A stretch of 64,000 nt of DNA from Valencia hispanica. Its lineage: Eukaryota > Chordata > Actinopteri > Cyprinodontiformes > Valenciidae. The stretch is taken from NCBI GenBank assembly GCA_963556495.2, contig OY747716.1, positions 33,508,318-33,572,317 of the forward strand, written 5' to 3'. Below, in pieces: positions 1 to 11,600 of the stretch. Each line of letters opens with the position of its first letter. Within the stretch, counting starts at the first letter, position 1. The notes under the pieces were generated by a model that worked only from the letters and a program-made list of their open reading frames with translations, did no database searches and was not told the origin of the DNA. The position numbers and the translations under genes were made by a program.

Positions 1-139
1 GCTGCTGGTTGCTTGGAGCTAATAGCTATATGCAGAGTCATTTTCATGGTTATTATGGCATAGCATTCGCTAATATAACGTGCAAGTTCTGCCTCATCAT
101 TATTGCATGTTTCTATCAGTGATGCCACTAGACAATCTA

Positions 140-360
140 TAGGGCCTTGGAAAAATATTCACATCCCTTTGAGCTTTTGCATCTTTGTCACTTTAGAACC
201 AGAAAGCTAAATTATTTTAATTTTGTTTTTATGTGTCAGACCAACAATTTACAGCATAACTGCGAACTAGGAAGGATAAAGTTTTGGAAAAAGTCTGAAA
301 TGCGAGGAGTATATTTCTTTTATGCTCCCCAGAGTCAACACTCGGGAGGTTTTTGGTAAC
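140..360 (+). mobile_element. Tc1-type left terminal fragment
   Basis: AGGGCCTTGGAAAAATATTC and the following block resemble the left terminal repeat of the fish Tc1 family whose right end is seen at 10490-10736. No transposase remains here. Confidence 0.45.
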
Positions 361-1255
361 CTTTAATTAAGACAAAATAATTTACTCAATTCAAAATTAA
401 ACAATTGACTACAATGTTTTATCAATATGTTCTCACAAGTCCACTGTAGAACTGGTTGGAGATTCTATTTTATCTAATTGGATTTCGTGAATTAAAAATA
501 CTGAGCAATGAACTCTACAGGGAGTTAGATTTGGACTTTGGTCATCACTGTAGCTTAATGAGAAACTAATGTTCCCAAACTGTAGACTTGAGTCCTCACT
601 GCTCTTTTATAATGCTCCTTTTTAAAGTTGTGTGGCAGAACAAAGAATTCTGTACGTTATTGATGCAAATTAATGTTCCCTTTGGGTACAGGAATGTGCC
701 ACATAAATACACACCTCTAATATCTAAAGACTTTAATATTTGTCTATTCAACTGGGCCTATGCAAAATAGTTCAGGCTCAGTCAGATTGAACAGAGAGTG
801 TCTATAAACAGAATTCTTAAGTCTTTCCATAGCCTATAGATTTCATGTCTCTGCCATCCTAACAAAGGCAAATGTGTTTATCCAAGTCGTTTTATGGTTG
901 CTTTGGCTGTGTGTTAAATATAACACGATTAAACTGAACAAAATTTGGTGAGAGCAACATTAGCACTTTTTACCGGTAGGGCTACTTTCAAGTTTCATCA
1001 CCGAGGATAAAAACTAGAGTGTCCGTTTGAAGCTGAAGCACCGACGCATGTGTCAAAAAAAAAAACTGAATCAGTATTTTAGAAGCTCAGTTTGATCCGA
1101 GTCACGTGATCAATGATGTCCGAAGCCCGCTTTGGTACATCATGGTTTTGCTACCCGATTCAAAGGTTAAAAAATAACCACTGGCTGAAACTGTGGTTTG
1201 TGTGTTGGAAGTGAGTGGCAACCAATAGCGAACAAGTCACTGATCTAAAGAACTA
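361..1255. other. Intergenic, nothing recognised
   Basis: A+T-rich, short open frames only, no repeat I can name. Confidence 0.6.
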
Positions 1256-1259
1256 CTAA

Positions 1260-2275
1260 GTGAAATTAGGTGATGTGTGGCGCAGAGGTAGAGCGGGCGA
1301 GCCATGTTCAGAGGCTATAGTTCTCGACGCGGCTGTCCTGGGTTCAGTTTCAGGCCATTTTATTACGTTTGCCGTTTATTTTAAATGAGAACCCAAATGC
1401 AGAACACGGATAAATGAGAAGCGTTTTAATGGCATGGTTTAGCAACAACAACAAAAAAGTAGCCTACAAAGCCAAGCAGTGGTGACAAGGAGCAACACAG
1501 GGAATCCAGACAAGTAAACCAGCAGAAAACAAAGAAAACCAGAAAGCTTAAATACACTGAGGAGGAATGAGAAGTGACACTGAAAGCCTAAGAATCAATT
1601 AGCGACAAACTGATGGTGAAGGAGAGAACAGGTGAAGATGATTAGCATGCTGGGCAGGGAAGCAGAATGGCAAGGGGAAACCAAAAGAGAAGACATGACA
1701 GCAAATAATCCTAAATGAGAAAAGTAAGAATAAACTCTAAGGTAACTAGGATGAAATAGATCTAAGAGAATAAGAATTGAAGAGCCTAAAACGACTTAAA
1801 GTTAAAGTACTAATAAATATAACAGGAAGGAGAGGAGGAAAACAGAACTGAAAGAAACACCAGCATAAACTCTAGAAAGAACTTAAATCACAGAACAATA
1901 ATCCTAATGAGGAAGATAGAGCAAAGCTAACTGAAGAAAATGATGAAATAACTAATAAAAGATCAGAACAATAAGGAGTAGAAGTATTATAACACAAATA
2001 AGAAAGACTAGAGTAGGAGTAACTGAGATCAAACCTAAGTGAATAAATAAGGAATAATCCAAAAACAAGAGAAACTCAAAATACAAATGGTAAAACAGGA
2101 AAAGAGAAGAAAACATATTGGAAGGAAAAACACTAAGTAGGAGAAAACTCAAACCACACAAACCCTGAACATGAAAACGATGATGAGACCCTAGTGAGTA
2201 ACAAAGATGAAGAGAAGAAAATAAAACCAACCAAGCCCCCAAAATAAAGGTATTAACAGTAAACATTGAGAGATA
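1260..2275 (+). repeat. tRNA-headed repeat with purine-skewed body
   Basis: The head carries A-box-like TGGCGCAGAGGTAGAGCG and B-box-like GGTTCAGTTTC (about 1269-1352). The next 900 bp are strikingly rich in A and G and poor in T on this strand: 10 T in the 60 bases 1561-1620, 11 in 1861-1920. Open frames on the minus strand here only mirror this skew. The family is not identified. Confidence 0.45.
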
Positions 2276-2373
2276 CTATAACACTAACAGGTCTTCCTTC
2301 AGGACTGTCATGTATTTCGCTCCATCTTCCCCTTTACTATGACCAGCTTCCCTGTCTCTACAAAGGAAACAAA

Positions 2374-2800
2374 TTAACATGACAAGATGCTTACTCTAGA
2401 ATGATTCACTGTAGAAGTTGAATTCAGTTTTATGAGCCCCCTGCCTGCTTCTCTGATTAACGCTCTGGTCGTATGGCCTGTCAGTTTAGGTGGGCCTCCA
2501 TATTTGGTAGATTTACATTTGTGCCATACTCTCTCCCTTTTCAGGTGATGGGTTGAACAGAACTCCATGAGATGATCAAATCTTTTATCTTTTATAACCT
2601 AACCCTGCTTTGAACTTCTCAACAACTTCATCATGATGTTTCTTCATTGATGTTCTCCAAAAAGTCTCTGAGATTAAATTACACACAGGTGGACTCTATT
2701 TATTACCACGGTGTCTTTTGAAAACAATTAGTTGGAGTGGAATTTGTTTAGGGGTATAGGAGTAAAGGTGGCGTAATACTTACGGATGTCACTTTTTTTT
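2374..2800 (-). mobile_element. Tc1-type relic with transposase trace
   Basis: Minus strand reads GGPPKLTGHTTRALIREAGR, the conserved linker after the Tc1 transposase HTH. Then, in the + direction, terminal-repeat wording (GGGGTATAGGAGTAAAGGTG). Only a fragment of the gene remains. Confidence 0.7.
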
Positions 2801-2960
2801 CTGATTTTTAATTTGAAAGAAGATATGAAAACCATGTATCATTTTCTTTCCACTTCATAATTATGCTCTCTTGAATTGTGTTGGTACATCACATAAAATT
2901 CCAATGAAATACAATGAAATATGTTGACATGACAAAATGTTAAAAGTTTCAAGCGGAACC

Positions 2961-4140
2961 AAAACATTGCCAAAGAACTGTGGATTTCCACAGTTCTAGC
3001 TTTTGTTCATCATTAAACCATGTCTAAATGAAAAATGTCAAAATGTTCACCTTTCATTTGTGAACACCTTCTCGGGTTTCCAGCATGTCCCTGTTACAGA
3101 AGAGAAAAGCTCTGCACACTTTTAAACCCACACACACTCACTGCTGTAGGCTTTTACCTTGAGGCACCTGGATAGCACAGAATTACATAGAAATGTATTC
3201 ATTTGGGAAACATACACACACCTCTTCCCTGAGAAAAGCCTTTAGTCCTTCAACAGGAGTGGACTACTATTGCTGGACTACTTTGGTGGTGGTGGTGGAA
3301 GTACTTCAGGGGCCTTAAGAAACGTTTGTGCACCTTTCTCCTTTTTGATCTCCTTTTTCATGAAATTTTCAGTCTATGCTGATTTATATGCATTAAACAG
3401 ATGCCTCACTGAAATTAGGACTGTGTTAATATGAATAATGTCATTATATATGGACTGCAGCTATGTTATTTCAGTACTTGCAAAGTATCCTCTAGACTGT
3501 TGATGTCAGGTCCAGGCATCTTTCAAAGCTATGACCTAAAAGAAAAGGAAACCTGTTATGGTTAAAGAAACAAATTTCTTCGTTGATTCTTCATTGCACG
3601 GTTTATTTATTCAAGCTTTCCTGCCTACATCAGGACATCTCTAAGCACTCAGAAATAAAACCGGGAAGAAAAATGCTACTTTTCAACCACAATGTATTTT
3701 CATGCTTGACTTGTTTGCTTCAGTATGGTAAAACGGCTCAGGAGGAGGGCAACTGTGACATTTATATTTAACCACTCAGTTATCGGTGCCTTTTTAGAGA
3801 ACAGCTTTTCTCATTCTGTTCAACTGAATCCAATTTAAAGTCGGTCAGTTTGAATGTGTAGTGGGGAAGCTTTAATGCTTTCAAAAAACTCCTTCTGAAG
3901 CTGCTTTATCTTTCAAAATGTATAAAGACACGGTTGGAACACAGAGTAGGACACTTTGACTTTTATATACTGGCCTATATTTGATTTACAGGCTGAAATA
4001 TTTCACCCTGACAGTAGAAGTCCCAGAATTTTAACATGGACCCTTGTTTTTACTATTCATACTGTTCCTGATTTCCATTTTCCCCATATGTTATCTTTGC
4101 AGAGAGACACAAAAAGGTTCATTAAAGGACATCCAAAAGT
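2961..4140. other. Intergenic, nothing recognised
   Basis: A short TGG run at 3285-3298 and A+T-rich DNA. No gene or repeat supported. Confidence 0.6.
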
Positions 4141-4144
4141 ACTG

Positions 4145-4440
4145 TACACTCACCAGCCACAATAAAAGGTACATCTCTTAAGTTGTTTAACACAATTGAG
4201 CCAAGTCAGTATGTTTAGTCATCTAGACCTGGTGAAGATTACCTGCTGAATTTCAAATCAAGCAAAAGACCGTAATGCATCCATCAGCTGATGGCTACCT
4301 CTAGGAGGATAAAACGCCATGTCACTGAGATCATATCATCTCCAGCTGTTTTGTTTAGCATGACTATAAGTTCACTGTTCCAATGGCCTCGACAGCCATC
4401 ATTTACCAACCCGGTACTAGCAAGTTGTACCTAATGAAGT
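4145..4440 (+). mobile_element. Internally deleted Tc1/mariner relic
   Basis: Opens ACACTCACCAGCCACAATAA and closes CCCGGTACTAGCAAGTTGTA, the two ends of a common fish mariner-type element. Between them are an early segment and, after a large deletion, the late transposase stretch around GATGGCTACCTCTAGGAGGA. About 300 bp remain. Confidence 0.6.
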
Positions 4441-4763
4441 CTCACATGTTATTGGTTTTGAAGTCAGAAAATGACTTTATGTTTCTTTCTTTACATAATT
4501 TTATTTTAAACATTTGCTTATTCAAACTTATGATTAAACAGCAAGAGATTTCAAATATTGCAAATAAATACACACTACACACACACAATCCCTTTGTTTT
4601 TTGGTTTTAAAGTGCTGTATAGCCCCAGTAAAATATCTACATTTGTCCAATGTACTTACTTTTTACTTCCTCTATATAATATTTATATTCCCAACAGAAC
4701 ACCTTTTCCCCAAATTGCAAGTTTACTACAGCAGTAAACCAAGAGTAGGCTAGACATAATCTG

Positions 4764-5797
4764 TTGCATAACACTGTGGCTCAGGTGGTAGGAATTCGTT
4801 CCATAAGCGGTGGGTTGCTGGTTCAGATCCCCGCTGTCTCGGTTGTTGTGTCCTTGGGCAAGACACTTCACCCCGTTGCCTGCTGGTGGTGGTCAGAGGG
4901 CCCAGTGGAGCCTGTGTCTGGCAGCCTAACCTCTGTTAGTGTGCCCCAGGGCAGCAATGTAGTAGCTTGCCACCATCACTTGACACACACTCATGGCGAG
5001 GCGTCTTTCCATTATTATGGGCCTCACTTCTGGAACAGGCTGCCAGGAGCTCAGGGCCGCAGAGAACGTTCATGTTTTTAAGAGCAAGCTCAAGACTCAC
5101 CTTTTTAACCTAGCTTTTAATTGATTAATATTTATTATTGTCTGTTTAATTGCTCTGCATGTTTTATATGATTATATTTTATCAGTGTTTTACTATTTAT
5201 TCTTATCACATTTATTTACTGGTTATTTTTATTTTTTAATTTGTTATCTAAATCCCCGTTCCAGTGTTTCCTCTGTGGGAGCCCTCAGCCCTGGGAGCGG
5301 TGGTCGGCTGTGGCTGCCTGGGTCCTCTCCAGGTGGAGCTTGGGTGGAGGTGGGGGTTTTGGCCTTGCCTTCACTGGGCACCCTGTGTCGGTGCCTCGGC
5401 TGCTGCTGTTGATGTACCGCTGCCGGTGCAGATGGCTCCTCTGATGGCGTTTCCTTGCATGGTTCATCTGCACTCGATCCAGTGTCCTTTTTTACTGTTG
5501 CTTTTAACTGTGTGTGTGCATGGGAGATGGGTTGGGGGGAGGGGGGTATAACTGTGACCATCAGCATCTATAGGGGAGGCATGGGAATGTAGTTTTATGT
5601 GGGGTCATTTTTATCTGTAAAGCACTTTGTGAGGCAATTTCTTGTATGAAAAGCACTTTACAAATAAAGTTTGATTTGATTTGATCAGTGTCTGAATGTG
5701 TGAGTGAATGGGTGAATGACTGATTGTAGTGTAAAGCGCTTTGTGGTCCTCTGACTCAAAAATCGCTATACAAATGCAGAGCATTTACCATTTTACT
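4764..5797 (+). repeat. tRNA-derived SINE split by a LINE 3' fragment
   Basis: The head has an A-box (TGGCTCAGGTGGTAG, 4777 on) and a B-box (GGTTCAGATCC). The core is CTTGGGCAAGACACTTCACC and the tail, at 5686-5797, is GTAAAGCGCTTTGTGGTCCT. The same family lies inverted at 57699-57990 and truncated at 62083-62215. About 690 bp of foreign LINE sequence separates the core from the tail. Confidence 0.65.
5000..5686 (+). repeat. LINE 3' end inserted in the SINE
   Basis: Reads FWNRLPGA and, after a frame change, FKSKLKTHLFNLAFN then stop, the C-terminus of a CR1/L2-type reverse transcriptase. A 3' UTR follows, ending AATAAAGTTTGATTTGATTT. The G+C-rich middle (5264-5440) shows overlapping open frames without known homology. 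Confidence 0.6.
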
Positions 5798-7850
5798 TGT
5801 TGAGTCACTTTGTCTTTTAGTTATTTTAGGTTGTCTTCAAATTTTTTTCTTAGCTTTTTTTGTAGGTATCTTAGGTGCCATGTAATAAGATAACAATTGA
5901 ATAAACCTGACTGTACAAGACAATAAACATTTTTGGTCTATACAACCTAGTTTTGAATCCAAGGTTGAATTTAAAAAAGCCTATTTCACAAAAGGGTTTC
6001 CATGAGATGTAAAAAGCCTCCTTTCACTCTGACTGAAGTGAACGTAAATTAAAATCAGTATAAATCTAAAATGGCAAAACAAAAAGACCACATTTAGACT
6101 AATACTAATTTACACTTCGGTCAAAAAACTATAGAGTTAGAGGGAATAGATTTAGTAATAACAAAAACAGTTCATCCCAAGTTGTTCTGTTGTTCACTTT
6201 AAAATATTACAAGAAATTTTGGGGGGCAAAATATAAACAAATCAAATTATTTTTTTCTATGCTCATTGCTGTACTGTTTTACCACTCAGCAAAACACAAG
6301 TTAGGTGTATACATAAAAATGTTGATCAGATGGGGACTGAAGGTGGACATTTGTCTTCAGAAGAAATAACATTATTATCACAAATCTATATTATACAACA
6401 AACCAAGACATCAGCAGCTCACCTGATCGGACTGAAATGAAATAAGCAACTAAACATTTACCAGCATCTAAAATGATACACATTGTGTTTTTGTCTGCTT
6501 AATTAGCTGCAAGGCTTACAAACTGACTTGCAGCTATATAGCCTATCACACACATCTACAGGCAAAGAGATCTGCCTAACTGTACGTAATATCTGGTTGA
6601 TGTTAGCAAAGAGTATGTGTATGTTGTTTTTGCTGCCTCTAGAGCAGGGTATAGGTACATTACCACAAAAAGCACGTAACCATGTTGTTGTTGATCCTCG
6701 GATGATGGTCATTGACCCTAATGCCAATTACACAATCTCAGACAGACGTGATAGGACTCCACAGACCCCTAAGCCACACCTCCTGCACACTGACCCAAAG
6801 TTCAACGGCAGCATGTGAAAAAACAGAACAGGAAAAAGCTGTGCCACTAACCCCATTTCCCACTGTTTGCCTATATATAAGAGTACCTGTGAATGAGATT
6901 AGGGCTAACCTGACAAGTTTCCGTTTAAAATAAGAAGGAAGGATTTATTTGCCTCTATCTCACAGGGATCATTATCTAGCCGGTAAACATATTTGGTTGT
7001 TGTTGTTTTTTTCACTAATTTTATAATTTAAGATAATGTACCTGGATGTTACATTGTGAAAGTTGCATTTAATTTTCAAGGAATGTTCACTGAAAAATTC
7101 CCTGAAGGCTCTTGGAAGGTTATGATTGCAAAAACAGATCTTTTAGAAAGTCAAACTGTGATGTTGAACCTAACCTTTAGAGATCCTTGATGGAGTATTT
7201 AGGGAACAGTGTGCATCTGTCCTCACGGTATTGCCACCATATTGGGATTGGAGGTGTTTGGGTGCCCCTATCATCCTAAGGTCATATTCTTGAGGTCTTC
7301 AGGCACTAATTTAAGATTCAGAGATCTAGATGAAGGAAGACCATGATAACTGGTTTATTTCACCCAAAATAAGTAAATCAGGAAACCCTTCTAGAGCCAC
7401 TCTGGAGGGGGTTCAAAGTAGATGCCCTGGGTCCTGGGGCACTGTCAGGTGCAGCTCTTTATGAGACAACAGAGGGCCACCTCCACGTGGGCCCAGCACC
7501 TACAAAGAGAAAGATCCTCAGTGTCGTTTTAGTCATTATCTGGATTTTAGGACCAGGAAAGTTCTCATTAAAATGTCGAAGCCCTAAAAACATAGCTTAA
7601 GTGAAAGTGAACTAAAAGCAGTGAGGAAAAATGTCTACAATGAGAAAAAAATGTTGAGTTGGACCCTAATCCTTAACCCTAAATGGTCAACATTAACCCT
7701 GTAGTTAGCGTCTGGTTGTGGTTCTTTAAGTTTTTGTTTGACATTTTTACTTATAATTAAAGCTCAGGCAATGCCTCGTTAGAAGCCAGGATTTCATTTC
7801 AATTATTGCTCAGTTTCTACTTTCACTTCTGTCTCAGAGCCACCTGATCT
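5798..7850. other. Intergenic upstream of insig1
   Basis: No gene supported. The block 7180-7510 is richer in G+C and reads like a decayed repeat, but I cannot name it. Confidence 0.55.
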
Positions 7851-7874
7851 GTGCGTCTGTCTGCACCGGACGAA

Positions 7875-7943
7875 GGGGGCGGGGTAGAGGCGTCACGTCA
7901 TATCAGCCGCCGCGCTCTCATTGGCTGCCGACTCTCACCCGAC
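7875..7943 (+). promoter_or_regulatory. insig1: insig1 proximal promoter: GC box, CRE-like site, inverted CCAAT, SRE-like site
   Basis: Seen: GC box GGGGGCGGGG (7875-7884); TCACGTCA (7893-7900), one base off a CRE in symmetric form; ATTGG, an inverted CCAAT (7920-7924); and CTCACCCGAC (7934-7943), which matches 8 of 10 bases of the classic SRE ATCACCCCAC. Known: SREBPs activate with NF-Y bound to a nearby CCAAT box, and INSIG1 is an SREBP target. The transcription start is probably 50-100 bp downstream, giving a 5' UTR of roughly 250 nt, but no initiator was identified. No TATA box was seen. Confidence 0.55.
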
Positions 7944-8278
7944 ACAGCTGAAATTGTTTTCTGCAGAGGAAGCTGCTGTTCTTGTTGGTACGATCAGCCC
8001 TCACTTTACCCGCTGCACGAAACTACACTATGTGTTTACTCAAGAAGATATGAACAAAACAACGTCATTCGTGTGACTGTTGTAGTGATCAGGAAGGCAA
8101 AGCGGCTGATCCTGGCTGAATGAGCAGGAGTGGAGGTTTCTGTTTGAGCCAGACTCTGAAATCGTCTGGAGACCAAGGTAAGGGGCTAGAACCCTGACTC
8201 GTCTCACTTTAGTCTCTTTTTTTGCATTACTCCAGTAACACGTCTGTTTATCCGTGTCAAACAGCGCAGAAGTGCCAA

Positions 8279-8612
8279 ATGCCCAGACTAGAGAACCACT
8301 GCTGGAGCTGCTCTTGTTCACCGAAGGCTGAAAGCAAGCATTCGTCCGGAGCGAACTGGTTTGCATCTAAAGCTGAAGAGATGATGTCCATCATCACCGC
8401 GATGCTCGGCAGCGCCTACGGCTCCCTGCACGACGTCCGCACTGCCAACCTCCTCCGAAGGGGTCTGGTCCTCTTTACAGTGGGGGTGTTTCTGGCGCTG
8501 GTGCTCAACTTGCTGCAGATACAGAGAAATGTCACTCTGTTTCCCGAAGAGGTGATGACAACTCTGTTTTCATCCGCCTGGTGGATCCCGCCATGCTGCG
8601 GGACAGGAGCTG
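8279..8612 (+). CDS. insig1: insig1 coding exon 1
   Basis: Encodes residues 1-111 plus one base of codon 112: the cysteine-rich cytosolic N-terminus (C8, C11, C13) and the first membrane segment. The donor is GTGAGT directly after GGAGCTG. The frame stays open upstream of the ATG to 8222, but the family start MPRL decides for 8279. Confidence 0.95.
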
Positions 8613-11600
8613 GTGAGTGGCCCTTCACTTTATGAAATACATCCCTTACTTCGTAACCTGAGGAGGGGGGAGGATGGTGCAACATCAGCCTTTATTCATC
8701 CAGGAAAACTAATAATATATTAAACGTAATCTACATTTATCTAACAAATAGGGCGCTCCCTTCGATTGTTGATTTGTTTTTGCGGATTCATACGCTTTTC
8801 ATTCACAAGCTATGTCTAAATTTGGTATGTCTGCCAGCTTTTTATGAAAACATATTTCTTAACTAAACAAGATGACTGCCTTCTTATTGGCTACACACTA
8901 CGTGAGGTGAGCGCTCATTGGTTGATGTCATAACGGGTGAGTTGAAGGCCCTCCCTGAAAACCCGGACATACATCCGTGTTTTGCTCCTCCCCCCCATGT
9001 GCTGCAGGGAAGAAAGCAAACTGAAACAAAAAAAAGATTATTCTTGTCTTATTTAAGTCTGTGAACACTACTTAGTTACCTTTTTTAAAGCGATATTTGT
9101 ATTTCCTTTCACGAAATTAAAGTAAGATTCAGCTGCTGTATATTGCATTAAGTAAAAAAAGGTCCAAAAGAGATGTAAGCACTAAAACTAATCAAATCAG
9201 ACTTGACACTTTAACTTCATTTTTCTGTTCCTGCTGCAGATGGTTGTTCTTATCAAGTATAAATATAAATAAGAACGAGTTTGTAAGTAGAGGTAAAAAA
9301 AGAAATGTACTGGTGGGTATTATTTACATGTTGGAGATTTCCACACTCCCTTTGTGTAAGCAGGTTAACTGGGCCAGGCATAGGCTAGCAGCTGGAAAAA
9401 AAATCCAACAATAAGCTATTGGCTATTACAGCTATATTAAAATGATCTAGAACATCCACTTTATGTTCGCCCTCCCTCTTAGTGTAAGGATGGTTAGTTC
9501 ACTACAAGATTTTAAATCACTTTTAAAGACTCATCTTTTTAAATTGGCCTTCTACTCCAGCTGATCAGAAACTGCAATAAAAGCTGCCTTTGTTTTTAGC
9601 TTATTTTATTGTATGTTGTTTATCTGTTTTTTTTTATTACTTTCTTTCCTTTAGACAATTATTGACTGTTCCATTGACTGGTCTGTACAGCACTTTGGTC
9701 TCCTCGGATGTGTAAAGTGCTTTATAAATAATGGTGTTATCATTTTTATTAATGTTATTCTGATTTGGATACATAAACTTAAGCCAAAACGGAAAGTAAA
9801 TATCTGATCAATTTAACACCATTTTCCGGTTAATCGGCTTATTGTGCAGAATGTGTGTTTTATTATTTATTTTCTACATAGAGGTCCACACACATACGCA
9901 ACTGATATTAGCTGGTTAATTTGTTGGGTTTTCAGCCATTTGCCAGACACAGTGCTGCTGTGCCAACATGGGTTTCCAGACCGCAGTATCTGTGCTGATT
10001 TTGTTTGTTTAGTTTGTAAATAAATATTTCCAAACCACCACAGTTGTTAAGTCTTGTAGGTGTGGCAAAAGTCCTGGAACCTTCTTTCAGCCATCTAACA
10101 GACAGTGCGCAGCAACATGTAGGCAGGTTTCCTACACGAACTGGTAAAATTTTGAAAAGCATTGAATTTGATTCTCATGTATTTAGTGAAATCCGAAAAA
10201 TAAAATTTGGAAAAACTTTACTCCCAACCCTGTAGTCTAAAAGTTGTCCTTATGTACTTCTTTTATTGTGTCCTCCCTTATATCATTGTTTGTGTTTTCT
10301 TCCTTGCTTTTATCGTTGTACCTATCCTTTATTCATTGCTTTCTTGTGTACTTACCTGCTTCTGTCTTTATTCCTCTCACTATATGTCCTACTTTTTCTT
10401 TCTTTTCTCACATCCTTCCTTGTTTTCCTTCAGTTTTTAACCACAGAAACAGTGAAGTTCATTTATAACTGCAAATTTTAATGGGATTTCACAAACTAAG
10501 TGACTTCTGAAGGCAATTGATTCCACTTAGGGGTATTGGAGTAAAAGGGAGCTGAATATGAATGCTTTGCAGATTTTTTAGATATTTAAAAAAACTATGC
10601 CTTATTTCCCTTCCACTTTACAATTCTTTTCTAATTTGTATTGATGTCTGACAAAAAATCCCAATAAGGTTAGAGGTTGTAATGGGATAAAGTGAAAAAG
10701 TTCAATGGGTGTGAATACTTTCGCAAGGCTCTGTATGAGTGTAAATGAGTCACTGGGTAGAAAAACACATGCTCAGCAAATAATCTTTCGCAGCTCTGTC
10801 AGGATTGGTTCACTGTGGGTCACACAATATTCTGCTTATCTTGTATAATTGGGCCTGTTTGTTCCTCTTTGTTTTGTTGCAGCTGTTATCGGCCTTCTGT
10901 ACCCTTGCCTCGACAGCCATTTGGGAGAGCCGCACAAGTTCAAGAGGGAGTGGGCCAGTGTAATGAGATGCATCGCAGTGTTTGTCGGTATCAACCATGC
11001 AAGTGTTGTATCCTTTCACAATGAGCTCATCCTCCAGATTCCCAAACGAAGTTCTTTCCTGTACTTCTAAATTTCTCCAGTTGTGAAATCAGAGAACATG
11101 CTTTGCACTACAGTAACACAAAGACCGACTTTTACATTTGGTATTGATGGAACTTGGTCACAATCGGTCAGAAAAATATTTGCTTGAGCGCACAGTCCTG
11201 TTCTGACGTCAATCTGTTTGACTTTGCCCTTAACTTACCGTAACCCAGAAACTAGACTTTGCCAACAACATTCAGCTCTCCCTGACTCTGGCAGCCTTGT
11301 CTTTGGGCCTGTGGTGGACGTTTGACCGCTCCAGAAGTGGCTTTGGCCTGGGCATCACCACTGCCTTCCTGGCTACTGTCATCACACAGCTGCTGGTCTA
11401 CAATGGAGTTTATCAGTGAGTTGAACAGTGTTTGGTCACAATGTTGTACATTTTAGTCTAAAGACAGGAAACCTCACTCTTGGAGGATGTAAGTTGACGA
11501 TAAACTACCTGTTCACTTATTGCATATAAAAACTGCTCGGTATATGATATGTAACGATGAAGTGTGTTTTTACTCAAAGTCCTGTCTTGGCCATCATTTA

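Larger units (their letters stand above)
8613..10882 (+). other. insig1: insig1 intron 1
   Basis: 2270 bp. Holds a LINE 3' fragment (about 9479-9737) and a Tc1-type end fragment (about 10490-10736), both described separately. The rest is ordinary A+T-rich DNA in which I see no gene. Confidence 0.85.

Noticed and set aside
1267..1352. Possible tRNA gene
   Set aside because: A- and B-box-like words only. No cloverleaf, and the sequence continues as a repeat. The same applies to 4764, 50980 and 57699.
8178..8235. Possible 5' UTR intron of insig1 (AAG|GTAAGG to CTCCAG)
   Set aside because: Only 58 bp, shorter than normal vertebrate introns. The strong donor may instead pair elsewhere, but nothing in the sequence proves it.
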